From an uncultured Porphyromonadaceae bacterium (GTDB taxonomy: Bacteria > Bacteroidota > Bacteroidia > Bacteroidales > Muribaculaceae), in assembly GCA_900541555.1 (NCBI GenBank), contig UQKE01000007.1:1-64000 (forward strand): DNA of 64,000 bases, in the 5' to 3' direction. Positions 19,187 through 27,905 of the stretch are shown here, in pieces. Position numbers and translations under genes: made by a program. The notes under the pieces are model-generated. The model worked only from the letters and a program-made list of their open reading frames with translations. It did not search any database and was not told the origin of the DNA. The first letter of the stretch is position 1; every line of letters starts with the position of its first letter.

Positions 19187-19485
19187 GCAAATCGAGTGCA
19201 GAACAATCAAGCTTGCTTGAAATTGTTATGCCGAGATGCAGCCTATATTATCCAAATTAGTGCAAGGTGAGCGGAATGCAAAGAGTTTACTCAATTTGCA
19301 TTCCCGAACCGCAGCCTATATTATCAAAATTAGTGCAAATCGAGTGCAGAACAATCAAGCTTGCTTGAATTTGTTTTCCCGAGGCGCAGCCTATATTATC
19401 CAAATTAGTGCAAGCCGAGCGGAATGCAATCAAACTTGCTTGAATTTGTTTTCCCGAGGCGCAGCCTATCGCTCAAAATTGGTTT
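19187..19485. repeat. Tandem 73-75-bp hairpin repeat, array 3
   Basis: Four units begin at about 19187, 19262, 19335 and 19410 (75, 73, 75 and about 75 bases). Units 1 and 3 have inner arms TCAAGC and GCTTGA flanked by GAACAA and TTGTT. Unit 2 has unrelated arms, GCAAAGAG and CTCAATTTGC, that also pair. All end with CCGAG(A/G)(T/C)GCAGCCTAT or a close variant and the spacer TATTATCCAAATTAGT. The region 19173-19489 holds no gene. Confidence 0.9.
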
Positions 19486-19489
19486 GCCT

Positions 19490-20956
19490 CTAAAAGGCGA
19501 TTACAATATCTGCCACGACAGGAAGATGATCGGATAAGGGCGTGTCGCCGTTGCCGACTGCCACGCTTTCCGCTTGAATTTGATTCTTCGGGAATCCGAA
19601 CAAATAATCCAATTTCCTTTCCGGATTCACAGACGGGAATGTCGGCGCCTCGCCAGTAAGATTGTCGGCGTTTGTTTCAAACGTCAAAATGGCTTCTTCT
19701 CCCGGTTTCGCATTGAAATCGCCGCCAAGAACCACAGGGATGGTCTCCGAGTTCAATATTCCACAAATATAATCGGCCTGCAATTCCCGCGTTTTCGCGC
19801 TTTTCACGTCCAAATGCGTGACTGCAAAAACTATTTTCCGCTTGCCGTTCAATTCAAACACGCCCTTCAACAACGCACGCGGCTCGGCATTTTCAGGATT
19901 GGGCAATTCGAATTGCTCGGTTTCCACGCAAGGATGTTTTGAAAGAATTCCTATGCCATAATACCCTCCTGCAAAATTAATTGTGCGCGCATAATAGCCG
20001 AACATGCCCGTTTTTCCGGCCAATTCGCTAAGCATGTTTCGCCCGTTCATTGCCGGAGCGGCTGTGCGCGAAGTGCAAACATCCATTTCTTGCAAAGCCA
20101 CGAAATCCGGATTTTGCGCCTTTATGAATTCGGCAAGCGCGTCCAGATTCTCTCCCGCAAGTTCGCCGAAACGGAGATTGTAGGTCATTACCCTCACTTT
20201 TGCCGGCATTGCTGCTTCTTTTGCCAATTTCAAGGCAAGCGCCGGATTGTTTGTCGTCACGAAATCCGCGCCATGCTCGATGCACCACGACAAATCGGCT
20301 TCAGAATCGACCGTCCATATATTCACCGGCATTCCCTTCTTCTTGAATTCTCCAATCCAATCGGGATGCGCCCGAAACACGTTGATATGATAATCGGGGC
20401 CCGTGCCGCCTATTTCTTCAAGCACTTTCGGGCTTACGCCGTTCAAATAATACACAGGCCGCCCGCTTTGTTCCACAAATGCATCGAAAGCATTTCGGGA
20501 AAAGGTGATGTACGACACACGGTCGCGCAATCCCTTTTCTTCCACCATTTTCACAATGCGTTCGACAGCCGCATTTTCCCGTGAACGATCGGCGTGCGGC
20601 TTCAATTCGAGAATCAAATCGACCGACAATCCGCGGGCCACGTCAAGATAATGCGACAGCGTCGGCAGCGGCTCGCCATTCGACAACCGGCATCCGCTCA
20701 ACTCTGCAAACGTTTCTTTCTCCACCACATGCCCGTCGATATCGGCATTATGGTTCAAGACGAGCACATCGTCGGCCGTAATCCATACGTCGAATTCTAC
20801 GGCAGCGCAGCCAATCGAATCAGCCTTCACAAGCGAGCGTATCGAGTTTTGCGCCGATCCTTCTGTCTGCCAATAGCCGCGATGAGCCACCACTTTTGGC
20901 ATCGCGCTTGCCGCAAATGCCACAAGCAATCCAAACAAAAAAATGATTTTCCTCAT
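19490..20956 (-). CDS. Secreted GDPD / endonuclease-exonuclease-phosphatase fusion
   Basis: The 488-residue exported protein (signal MRKIIFLFGLLVAFAASA) has two phosphodiesterase domains. Residues about 20-250 form a glycerophosphodiester phosphodiesterase barrel with AHRGYWQTEGSAQNS, EFDVWITAD and LNHNADIDG. Residues about 254-488 form an EEP domain with VMTYNLRFGE, ALQEMDVCTS, GGDFNAKPG and LSDHLPV. All main catalytic residues appear intact in both. The substrate could be a glycerophosphoryl or other phosphodiester in a surface glycan or phospholipid head group. It is the last gene of the GH3-DUF4855 run, and its ATG overlaps the previous stop by four bases. Confidence 0.88.
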   Translation of the reverse strand: MRKIIFLFGLLVAFAASAMPKVVAHRGYWQTEGSAQNSIRSLVKADSIGCAAVEFDVWITADDVLVLNHNADIDGHVVEKETFAELSGCRLSNGEPLPTLSHYLDVARGLSVDLILELKPHADRSRENAAVERIVKMVEEKGLRDRVSYITFSRNAFDAFVEQSGRPVYYLNGVSPKVLEEIGGTGPDYHINVFRAHPDWIGEFKKKGMPVNIWTVDSEADLSWCIEHGADFVTTNNPALALKLAKEAAMPAKVRVMTYNLRFGELAGENLDALAEFIKAQNPDFVALQEMDVCTSRTAAPAMNGRNMLSELAGKTGMFGYYARTINFAGGYYGIGILSKHPCVETEQFELPNPENAEPRALLKGVFELNGKRKIVFAVTHLDVKSAKTRELQADYICGILNSETIPVVLGGDFNAKPGEEAILTFETNADNLTGEAPTFPSVNPERKLDYLFGFPKNQIQAESVAVGNGDTPLSDHLPVVADIVIAF

Positions 20957-21942
20957 AACAATATTTTTTTACCATCTGAAAAAACGACATAATCCGAACC
21001 GCTCTCGCTGCAAAACACAGTTTCCCGACCGTCAAAGCAACCCTTGTATTCAAATTTGCCATGCGAGTCGGCAACAGGCGACGCAAACCACGTGTAAATG
21101 CCCTTCCATCTTGCCGTTTCCCCTTTTTCCACAATGCGATTGCCAATCAGTTTATGATAAGATTTAGACCATGAGTTTCCGATGAACACTACGTCGTCGC
21201 CATCCACACAACGACGATCGCCCAAGCCGTCGGAACACAAGCACAGCGCAGCATAGCAAACGGGCGCGCGTTCCACAAACTGGCGGAACTTTGGCGCCGA
21301 CCGCCGCGTGAAACGATCCACCGCGCCGACCGGAGTCCATTCGCCGTATGCCCCGTTGGGTGTCAGGATTTCCGTTTCTCCCACCGTCATGGACTGCATT
21401 CCGTAATAGCGTTCGACAAACATTGGCTCGTCGTTGGCAAAACGTAAATGGACCTCCACCTGTATGCTGTTCCGGCACACGACATAATGCACATTTTCTT
21501 CACAAAAAAGCGAATCCACGCACTTTGGGTCAAACAATTTGTTTTTCACCGCGATATCGACGCGAGAAGCACGGACGACAGTGTCGCGAGCCAGAACCTG
21601 CCCGTCGCCGCGAATCTCGACGCTTTCAGTGCGGGCTGACGGGGTTTTCCCATCGGCTGCCAAATGATTACCGCCGGTCCAGCCTTTTCCGCGAATCAGA
21701 AAAGGACCGATATTGTCGCTGGTCGCTTCGTTCACCACACACCCATCAAACTCAACTTTGCTAAACGTGTAAAGATGGTTTGCCATGCAACGCCGAAATT
21801 CATAGCGAATCGCATGGCCGCCGTCCAACGAATCGCCCACGACAAGCGTTTCGCCATGCAATGCCACCGTCATGCCCGACGCGGCAAATGGCAGCAAAGC
21901 AATTGCAACCGCCGCCGACAATATTGCTAATTTCCGATTCAT
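20953..21942 (-). CDS. Secreted protein of unknown function
   Basis: The 329-residue protein has a signal peptide (MNRKLAILSAAVAIALLPFAASG) and a beta-rich body, with segments such as AIRYEFRRCMANHLYTF and VHYVVCRNSIQVEVHLRF that would fit a beta-sandwich. I do not recognise the family. It contains nine or more cysteines, many more than its neighbours, which suggests disulfides outside the cytoplasm. It is tightly coupled by ATGA overlaps to the DUF4855 gene before it and the GDPD gene after it, so it probably works on the same substrate; that is inference. Confidence 0.7.
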   Translation of the reverse strand: MNRKLAILSAAVAIALLPFAASGMTVALHGETLVVGDSLDGGHAIRYEFRRCMANHLYTFSKVEFDGCVVNEATSDNIGPFLIRGKGWTGGNHLAADGKTPSARTESVEIRGDGQVLARDTVVRASRVDIAVKNKLFDPKCVDSLFCEENVHYVVCRNSIQVEVHLRFANDEPMFVERYYGMQSMTVGETEILTPNGAYGEWTPVGAVDRFTRRSAPKFRQFVERAPVCYAALCLCSDGLGDRRCVDGDDVVFIGNSWSKSYHKLIGNRIVEKGETARWKGIYTWFASPVADSHGKFEYKGCFDGRETVFCSESGSDYVVFSDGKKILL

Positions 21943-23027
21943 GGCAATAAATTCTTATTATGCCGCCGTTCCACGATAATTCGAGCCAATTCGTCCATGA
22001 TACTCTGATTCTCGACACAAGGATTTTCCGCCATGTCGATAAAAGCCTTGCTCCCTGTATAGTAAGCAATAGCTGAATCGTCGAACACATGCTTCCTGCG
22101 AAACGCCTCTATGTAGGCTTTCATTCGTTCGTAAGACGAATCTTCTATGCCAAACAGCGCTTTGCTGTCGCATTCAAATTCCATCGCCATTCCCAATTCG
22201 AAAGCGATATCGCACGCTTCGTCCAATCGGGAATCGGGTATCGACTTGTCGAAAAAATGATTCGGTTGATGATAGGCTATGTCGAAGCCCAGTTCCCGCC
22301 ACCGGTCATATCCGCGCGCCTTGAAATAAGGAATCCAAACAAAATCCAATCCTTTTTCATGCACCAAAGGCGACACGTATTTGACCAATTCCTTCGTATG
22401 GCAAATGTCCTCATCAACCCAATACAATCCCGCCAATTCCAAATTTTCATACCCTTCGCTTTGAAACCTGCCGACCAATTGATCGATAAACCACGACACT
22501 GCGAGTGTCTGATCCGCATAATTGTTGAAATCGAGTTTGCGGCCATCCAATTCGCCCCAATCTGTATGGCCCGTTATTGGCGTTGGAATGGATAAAACCA
22601 CCTTGTGTTTGAAGCTCGGCGCTCCAAGTTCAGCCTTCTGACGTTCTATGCAACTGTTTAAAGCATCCAACGATTTGCCTTTCTCAAACAGCCGCCCAAG
22701 ATACCATTCCCATTCCGTCTTTCCGGCATTGCGAGCACCATAGACAGGTATGAAAGTATTGCCTTTCCCGTCGTTGAAGTCCAAGAACAAGAATCCGTCG
22801 AACAACCACTCGCGCTTTCCGTCGGCAAAACGGTGCGTCACGTAAGGCACAAACTGATCTTCTGTCCAATCGATGCGCTTTGCTCCGCCTTGATAGATCA
22901 AGACAAGATCGCGAATTTCGCTTTTTGCATACCCTTCCCCGTTTTGAGCGAAAGCAACGCCATCGATCGACATCAAAATTGTCGCAACCGCGACACATGC
23001 TGCTATTTTAAACCATTTCTTCATCAC
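21939..23027 (-). CDS. DUF4855-like secreted protein
   Basis: The 362-residue protein starts with a signal peptide (MMKKWFKIAACVAVATILMS). The body has DLVLIYQGG, LFDGFLFLDF, KHKVVLSIPTPITGHTDWG, LAGLYWVDEDI, FVWIPYFKARGYDRW and DIAYHQPNHFF, in the order expected for a TIM-barrel DUF4855 protein; some of the conserved Asp/Glu could be catalytic (WVDED). Known only from genomic association with glycan use. It follows the GH3 gene by 18 bases. Confidence 0.78.
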   Translation of the reverse strand: MMKKWFKIAACVAVATILMSIDGVAFAQNGEGYAKSEIRDLVLIYQGGAKRIDWTEDQFVPYVTHRFADGKREWLFDGFLFLDFNDGKGNTFIPVYGARNAGKTEWEWYLGRLFEKGKSLDALNSCIERQKAELGAPSFKHKVVLSIPTPITGHTDWGELDGRKLDFNNYADQTLAVSWFIDQLVGRFQSEGYENLELAGLYWVDEDICHTKELVKYVSPLVHEKGLDFVWIPYFKARGYDRWRELGFDIAYHQPNHFFDKSIPDSRLDEACDIAFELGMAMEFECDSKALFGIEDSSYERMKAYIEAFRRKHVFDDSAIAYYTGSKAFIDMAENPCVENQSIMDELARIIVERRHNKNLLP

Positions 23028-23045
23028 CGATATATTTCAAATCCA

Positions 23046-26000
23046 TTACTCAATTTCTTCCAAAACACCCATCAATGCATCCACATACGTGCAAAATCCA
23101 ACGTCCGTGAAATGAATGCCGTCAGAACTCCCGTCGCCATCGGAAGGCAACAATGCTTCGCTTTCCACATAATACAATTTATCCATACCCAACGACTTCA
23201 ATTTTTCGTACATTCGCCGTATTGCCGCATTCTTGCCATTTATCTCAGCTGCCGTCTTTTTGTCAAGAATGGCATGGGAAAATTGCGGATCTTCCACAAA
23301 TATCAAAGGCGTGTCGGGATGCGCCTTTCGCAAAATATCAACAAATTTTTCCGTCTTCTCGTTGATTTCCGGCACAGTCGCATTCGGCACAAAATCCAGC
23401 ACATAAGCGCAAGCATCGACATTGGCCATCATTTCGGCTATTTCATAATCAATATGCGCGTTTGCGCTAAATCCCAAATTAATGACTTCGCGGTTTAACC
23501 GCCGTTGCAATTGGTTGGACGCAGCCATTCCCGGACGCGATGCTGTCGCGCCATGCGCGATACTGCTGCCATAAATCACAAGAGGCTTGTCGCGCCGTGG
23601 CGAATCGACCGCCGGATTGGCGATTTCGCAGCCGGCTTCAATTCCGATTTCAAGTGTTTTCACGCCGTCATAGAGCGGCAAATGAAGCATGTATTCCCGC
23701 ATTTCAGGCTCCATGTTGGCAACGGCAAGCCACTCCGTAGGCTCGCCCATCGGACGCCCGCACGCCAAAAAACGCCACGTCCCGTCGTCTTGCAGCACAT
23801 ACAAGTCCAGACCCCTCACGGCAAGCGCCGCCATGTGGGTCATGTCGTTTTTAAACAAACTTTCCCAACGCAGTCCGATTTTCGGCGAGTTTGTGCGAAA
23901 TCGCACGGAAATGCCGGCCGAATGTTGGCCAAGTTTCCAAAGCGCGTCGCGTGTCACATCCTTGCGAAATTCCGGCACGCGCGAAAACAAAGGCAACGAA
24001 TCGGGATAGGCCCGCCCCAAGATTTTGAACTTTCGGGCATCATGATAAACCAAGTCTTTCGGTTGCTCGTCGAGCCTCATCACATTGACTGGCTCTACCG
24101 GCGCCAATATATTTTCCACTTTCCATGTTTTCGTTTCGGGCAAATCAAAACCGATTGTCAAAATCGTATCGACAGACGATTTCCCTATACGCGCCACATA
24201 AGTTCCTTTATCGGCGACCCATCGCGAATGCGAATCGTCGAACGAAGCCAAATCGTAATCGGCAAATGCCAATTCCACCCTTTCGCTCTCTCCGGATGCC
24301 AACAAGCGTGTCTTTCCAAACGCCTTCAATTCAGAGGCCGGTTTCACAAGCGCGCCTTCGGGAGCACTCACATACAATTGCACCACCTCTTTGCCTGCCG
24401 TTTTCCCGACATTTTTCACGACCACCGACATTTTCCAGCCATCCTTTTTCCTTTCGATTTTTGGTTTCGAATATTCAAATTCCGTATAGCTAAGCCCAAA
24501 CCCGAATGGATAGGACACTTGTTTTCTTGCCGTATCGAAATATCTGTAACCCACCCAAATATCTTCTTCATAATTCGTGTAATCAAAATTTCGCCCCGCC
24601 GTCTGCCCCAGATAAGGATAATTTTTGGACGAGGGGATGTCGGCATATTCAATCGGGAAAGTCATCGGCAACCGTCCCGACGGATTCACGCGGCCGGAAA
24701 GCACATCTGCCACCGCGCCGCCGCATTCTTGGCCGGGAAACCATGCCAATAAAATTGCATCGGGAAGATGCCGCCACGATTCCATTTCCATCATGCCGCA
24801 AACATTCATTACCACTATCATCGGCTTGCCTTTCTGCCTGCATGCTTCCGATACCGACTCCAACATGGCACGCTCCTCTTTGCTCAAATTGAAATCATTC
24901 TCCAATGCACGGTCGGATGTTTCCCCCGAGCCTCTGCCAATCACGACGACTGCCACATCGCTCCGAGAAATTTCTTGGCCGACCAAATCGACACGCCCCG
25001 ACAAATCCATCTCCGGAAGCACCGTGCGATGGTAGGACACTTTTTGCCAATCGGGACAATCCGGATACTTGTCGAGCATGTCGCTTTTGAAAACAACATA
25101 TTTCTCATAAAGCCCCGCCAACCGTTCGTTTAATTCATATCCGGCTTGCTCCAAGCCTGCCGATATGTTTTCCACATAAGCTTTATTCACATTCGAAGAG
25201 CCCGTGCCTCCGGCAATCGACTTATAAGCGGATGCACCGAAAAGAGCGATTTTTGCACCACTTTTCAGTGGCAAAACCGCATTGTCGTTTTTCAGCAACA
25301 CCATTCCTTCCGAAGCAATGCGCCGAGACGCTTCCGCATGTGCCGCCAAATCGGGAACGGCATACTCCCATCCTTTTGCCGAAATTGATTTGGACGCCAC
25401 TCCCAAAACGTCTTTCACGCAAGCATCAAGCGTCGATTCCGAGACTTGTCCCGAACGGACGGCTTCGATAATTTCTTCCACAATCTCTTCTTCGCCGGGC
25501 ATCATCAACGCGCAACGGGCGTTGAGCAAATCGGCTGTCGGGCGACGCACGGTCCAATCCGTCACGACAAGCCCGTCAAAGCCCCACTCGTTGCGAAGCA
25601 AATCGAGCATCAATTCCTGATTTGTCTGCGTAAACTCGCCGGCTATTTTATTGTATGAACCCATCACGGTCCACGGATGCGCTTCTTTCACGCAAATTTC
25701 AAAACCGCGAAGATAAATTTCGCGAAGTGCGCGTTGAGTCATGCGCGCGTCGTTGTATTTCTTGCCTGTCTGCTGGTTGTTTGCCACAAAATGCTTCAAA
25801 CTTGTCCCAATTCCCTTTTCCTGTATGCCTTGAATCAAAGAGGCTGCCATTTTTCCCGTCAACAACGGATCTTCCGAATAGTATTCAAAATTTCTGCCGC
25901 ACAATGGATTCCGCATGATGTTTATCCCCGGCGTCAGCACGACATCCACGCCATAGGAACGCGCTTCGTCGCCCATAATTTCGCCTTGCAATCGAGCAGC

Positions 26001-26405
26001 GTCCCGATCCCATGTGGCTGCAAGCGCCGTCGTCGACGGAAAACATGTGCAAAATGCAGTGCGTGCAGACAGCGTTTCTCCGCCACCGGAACGAACAACC
26101 GGAATCCCCAGCGAGTCATATTCGATTTTCACGCCCGACTCCACCGGATCGATGCGAACGCCCACAGGTCCGTCGGCCAAATTAATCGAAGGGATTCCCA
26201 ACTCGTCTATCGGATACGTCCATCCCGCAGCTCCCGCCGTGCGATGGCTCAATCCCTCATTGCTTCCTGCTGTCCCGACAAGCATGCGCGCTTTCTGTTC
26301 GAGCGTCATGCGCCCGATTATTTCTTCTATGTCTTTTTCGGCAATCGTCTGCGCAGATAAATTCGCCGCAAACAGCAAAACGACAATCGACAATACTTTT
26401 CTCAT
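23046..26405 (-). CDS. GH3 glycosidase fused to SGNH hydrolase
   Basis: The exported protein (1119 residues, signal MRKVLSIVVLLFAANLSAQ) has a GH3 N-terminal barrel with nucleophile Asp in GLVVTDWTVRR, a GH3 C-terminal domain (AVVVIGRGSGETSDRALE), a Fn3-like domain (VVKNVGKTAGKEVVQLYVS), and a C-terminal SGNH-type hydrolase from about residue 830: VIYGSSIAHGATASRPG (Ser block), then FVPNA and SDGIHFTDVG (Asp-x-x-His). It would remove a beta-linked sugar and an ester, for example acetyl, from the same glycan. The upstream in-frame GTG at 26432 falls in the -7 box, so ATG 26405 is used. First gene of its own transcription unit. Confidence 0.93.
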   Translation of the reverse strand: MRKVLSIVVLLFAANLSAQTIAEKDIEEIIGRMTLEQKARMLVGTAGSNEGLSHRTAGAAGWTYPIDELGIPSINLADGPVGVRIDPVESGVKIEYDSLGIPVVRSGGGETLSARTAFCTCFPSTTALAATWDRDAARLQGEIMGDEARSYGVDVVLTPGINIMRNPLCGRNFEYYSEDPLLTGKMAASLIQGIQEKGIGTSLKHFVANNQQTGKKYNDARMTQRALREIYLRGFEICVKEAHPWTVMGSYNKIAGEFTQTNQELMLDLLRNEWGFDGLVVTDWTVRRPTADLLNARCALMMPGEEEIVEEIIEAVRSGQVSESTLDACVKDVLGVASKSISAKGWEYAVPDLAAHAEASRRIASEGMVLLKNDNAVLPLKSGAKIALFGASAYKSIAGGTGSSNVNKAYVENISAGLEQAGYELNERLAGLYEKYVVFKSDMLDKYPDCPDWQKVSYHRTVLPEMDLSGRVDLVGQEISRSDVAVVVIGRGSGETSDRALENDFNLSKEERAMLESVSEACRQKGKPMIVVMNVCGMMEMESWRHLPDAILLAWFPGQECGGAVADVLSGRVNPSGRLPMTFPIEYADIPSSKNYPYLGQTAGRNFDYTNYEEDIWVGYRYFDTARKQVSYPFGFGLSYTEFEYSKPKIERKKDGWKMSVVVKNVGKTAGKEVVQLYVSAPEGALVKPASELKAFGKTRLLASGESERVELAFADYDLASFDDSHSRWVADKGTYVARIGKSSVDTILTIGFDLPETKTWKVENILAPVEPVNVMRLDEQPKDLVYHDARKFKILGRAYPDSLPLFSRVPEFRKDVTRDALWKLGQHSAGISVRFRTNSPKIGLRWESLFKNDMTHMAALAVRGLDLYVLQDDGTWRFLACGRPMGEPTEWLAVANMEPEMREYMLHLPLYDGVKTLEIGIEAGCEIANPAVDSPRRDKPLVIYGSSIAHGATASRPGMAASNQLQRRLNREVINLGFSANAHIDYEIAEMMANVDACAYVLDFVPNATVPEINEKTEKFVDILRKAHPDTPLIFVEDPQFSHAILDKKTAAEINGKNAAIRRMYEKLKSLGMDKLYYVESEALLPSDGDGSSDGIHFTDVGFCTYVDALMGVLEEIE

Positions 26406-26431
26406 CTTGGCATTATGTTTAGTTCGTTCCA

Positions 26432-26439
26432 CAAAATTA
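26432..26439 (-). promoter_or_regulatory. -7 box of the GH3-DUF4855-GDPD unit
   Basis: TAATTTTG on the minus strand lies about 27 bases upstream of the ATG at 26405, with a predicted start near 26428. A TTGCA stands several bases upstream. No clear -33 TTTG is seen. Confidence 0.5.
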
Positions 26440-26486
26440 CATCATTGCAAGTTCTTTCAGCTTCTTTTCGGCAAAAAGGCGTAATG

Positions 26487-26530
26487 AAAAAAAACGGGAG
26501 ACGCCGTCCCCTGTGACGTTCGTCCCCCGT
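26487..26530 (-). terminator. Terminator at the end of the SusCD unit
   Basis: ACGGGAGACG (26494-26503) pairs with CGTCCCCCGT (26521-26530), and on the minus strand the stem is followed by a run of eight T. It separates the surface-protein gene ending at 26550 from the GH3 unit. Confidence 0.85.
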
Positions 26531-26549
26531 CATTCTATTTCAAAAAATA

Positions 26550-27860
26550 TTATCTTACGATAACTTTCGAAACTGCGCCGTCTACATTCACAATATAAAC
26601 GCCTGCGCCACATTCAACCTCAACTTCGTTTTGGCTGATCAATGCGCCGGATACGGAATAAACAGCGATGTTTTGCGCTTCGCCTTCCACGCGAATCACG
26701 CCCTGTCCGGCTACGACTTTCGCTTTCGGAGCTTCAGCCACGCCTTCTACGCCGGCATTCGGATCAGTGAACGTGTATTTCGCAATCCAGCCTTGTCCGG
26801 CAGTTTCAGCGGGGAAGTATTGATACAACTCTACCGTATTTGCAGAAGCAACAACCGGAGTAATCCAGTTTGCACCTGCCGTTTGAGCCACGATGTCGCC
26901 TTCTCCATGATCTGCAGCCGACCAAATGGCAACCTTCTCTCCTGTCGAAACCTTCACGATGGCAAAACTTGAAACACGTTCTTTGTCCGTTTTAGATTGA
27001 ATCATGGCCACGACATATTTTTCTCCGCCCAATTCAAACAACGTGTTTCCAACCACATGGCAACTGAATGCCGGATCGTACGACCATATGCTTTGTGCTG
27101 TCGTGTAGTCGTTTTTATTGTTTGCAACAGGGTTGCCGGTTTCATCGGTCGTGATTTCAACGCCTTTCATGCCGATATAACGGCTGTCGAAGCAGTATTC
27201 TTCACCAAATTTGAAGGCTACCGTTTGGGTAAGCATGCTGATACCCGAACCTTGCTCTTGGAAAGATTCAACCGGATTGACAAAGCAATTGTCCATCATG
27301 ACAGCTTGCGAATTGTCGTCGTCTTGCGCACCATTCTTCACCGGAAGGATGTTCAAATATTTGCGACGGTTCACAACCCAGCACAATTCACCGCCTTCTT
27401 CGCTCATCACATCGCCTTGCACATGGCCGAAATAGTCGCAACGCATGTCGCTCGACAAAGAAGCGGGCGGCGGGCATACCAAATAAATATCAATGTCGGA
27501 AGCAGGAGCTTCGCCACCGGCATAAATGCGAATCGGGCGCGTAGTGCCGGATTCTTTTCCCCAATCAAATTCCGTAACGTTCGTCACGATGATGTTGCCG
27601 GCATCGTCGGCGCAAACACCGGTACTTTTGTCCGTAGAAGGAAGCGTTCCTACCATTCCCGTCTGATCCCAAACTTCGATTTGGCCTGCCGGACGGTTTT
27701 GGATGTAGAATTTCCCGTTAGCATAGCAGCCTTGACGTGCGTCGGCACCGGCAGCAGTCGTGTTTGTTTTCCAATCGCGCACCAATGTGTAACCTTGCGC
27801 GCTTGCCACATTCGCCAATCCAAGCGAAAGCGCGAATGCAAAGAGTAAATGTTTTTTCAT
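26550..27860 (-). CDS. Secreted surface protein with C-terminal sorting-like domain
   Basis: The 436-residue protein has a signal peptide (MKKHLLFAFALSLGLANVASA) and a body resembling a beta-propeller (repeated YANGKFYI, GVCADDAGNIIVTN, VVNRRKYLNIL, ELGGEKYVVAMI). The last 60 residues (QNIAVYSVSGALI, then GAGVYIVNVDGAVSKVIVR) match the type A sorting domain of the type IX secretion system, so it may be placed on the cell surface. It lies 45 bases after the DUF6259 gene in the SusCD unit and probably binds or processes the same glycan. No named family recognised for the body. Confidence 0.8.
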   Translation of the reverse strand: MKKHLLFAFALSLGLANVASAQGYTLVRDWKTNTTAAGADARQGCYANGKFYIQNRPAGQIEVWDQTGMVGTLPSTDKSTGVCADDAGNIIVTNVTEFDWGKESGTTRPIRIYAGGEAPASDIDIYLVCPPPASLSSDMRCDYFGHVQGDVMSEEGGELCWVVNRRKYLNILPVKNGAQDDDNSQAVMMDNCFVNPVESFQEQGSGISMLTQTVAFKFGEEYCFDSRYIGMKGVEITTDETGNPVANNKNDYTTAQSIWSYDPAFSCHVVGNTLFELGGEKYVVAMIQSKTDKERVSSFAIVKVSTGEKVAIWSAADHGEGDIVAQTAGANWITPVVASANTVELYQYFPAETAGQGWIAKYTFTDPNAGVEGVAEAPKAKVVAGQGVIRVEGEAQNIAVYSVSGALISQNEVEVECGAGVYIVNVDGAVSKVIVR

Positions 27861-27905
27861 TTTGCAAAAAGTTAGGTTTATAAAATAGTTGTTATTATAG
27901 GTTTG

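Noticed and set aside
19236-19493. Repetitive 85-codon ORF across array 3
   Set aside because: Same artefact of the 75-bp period; no start signal or codon bias.
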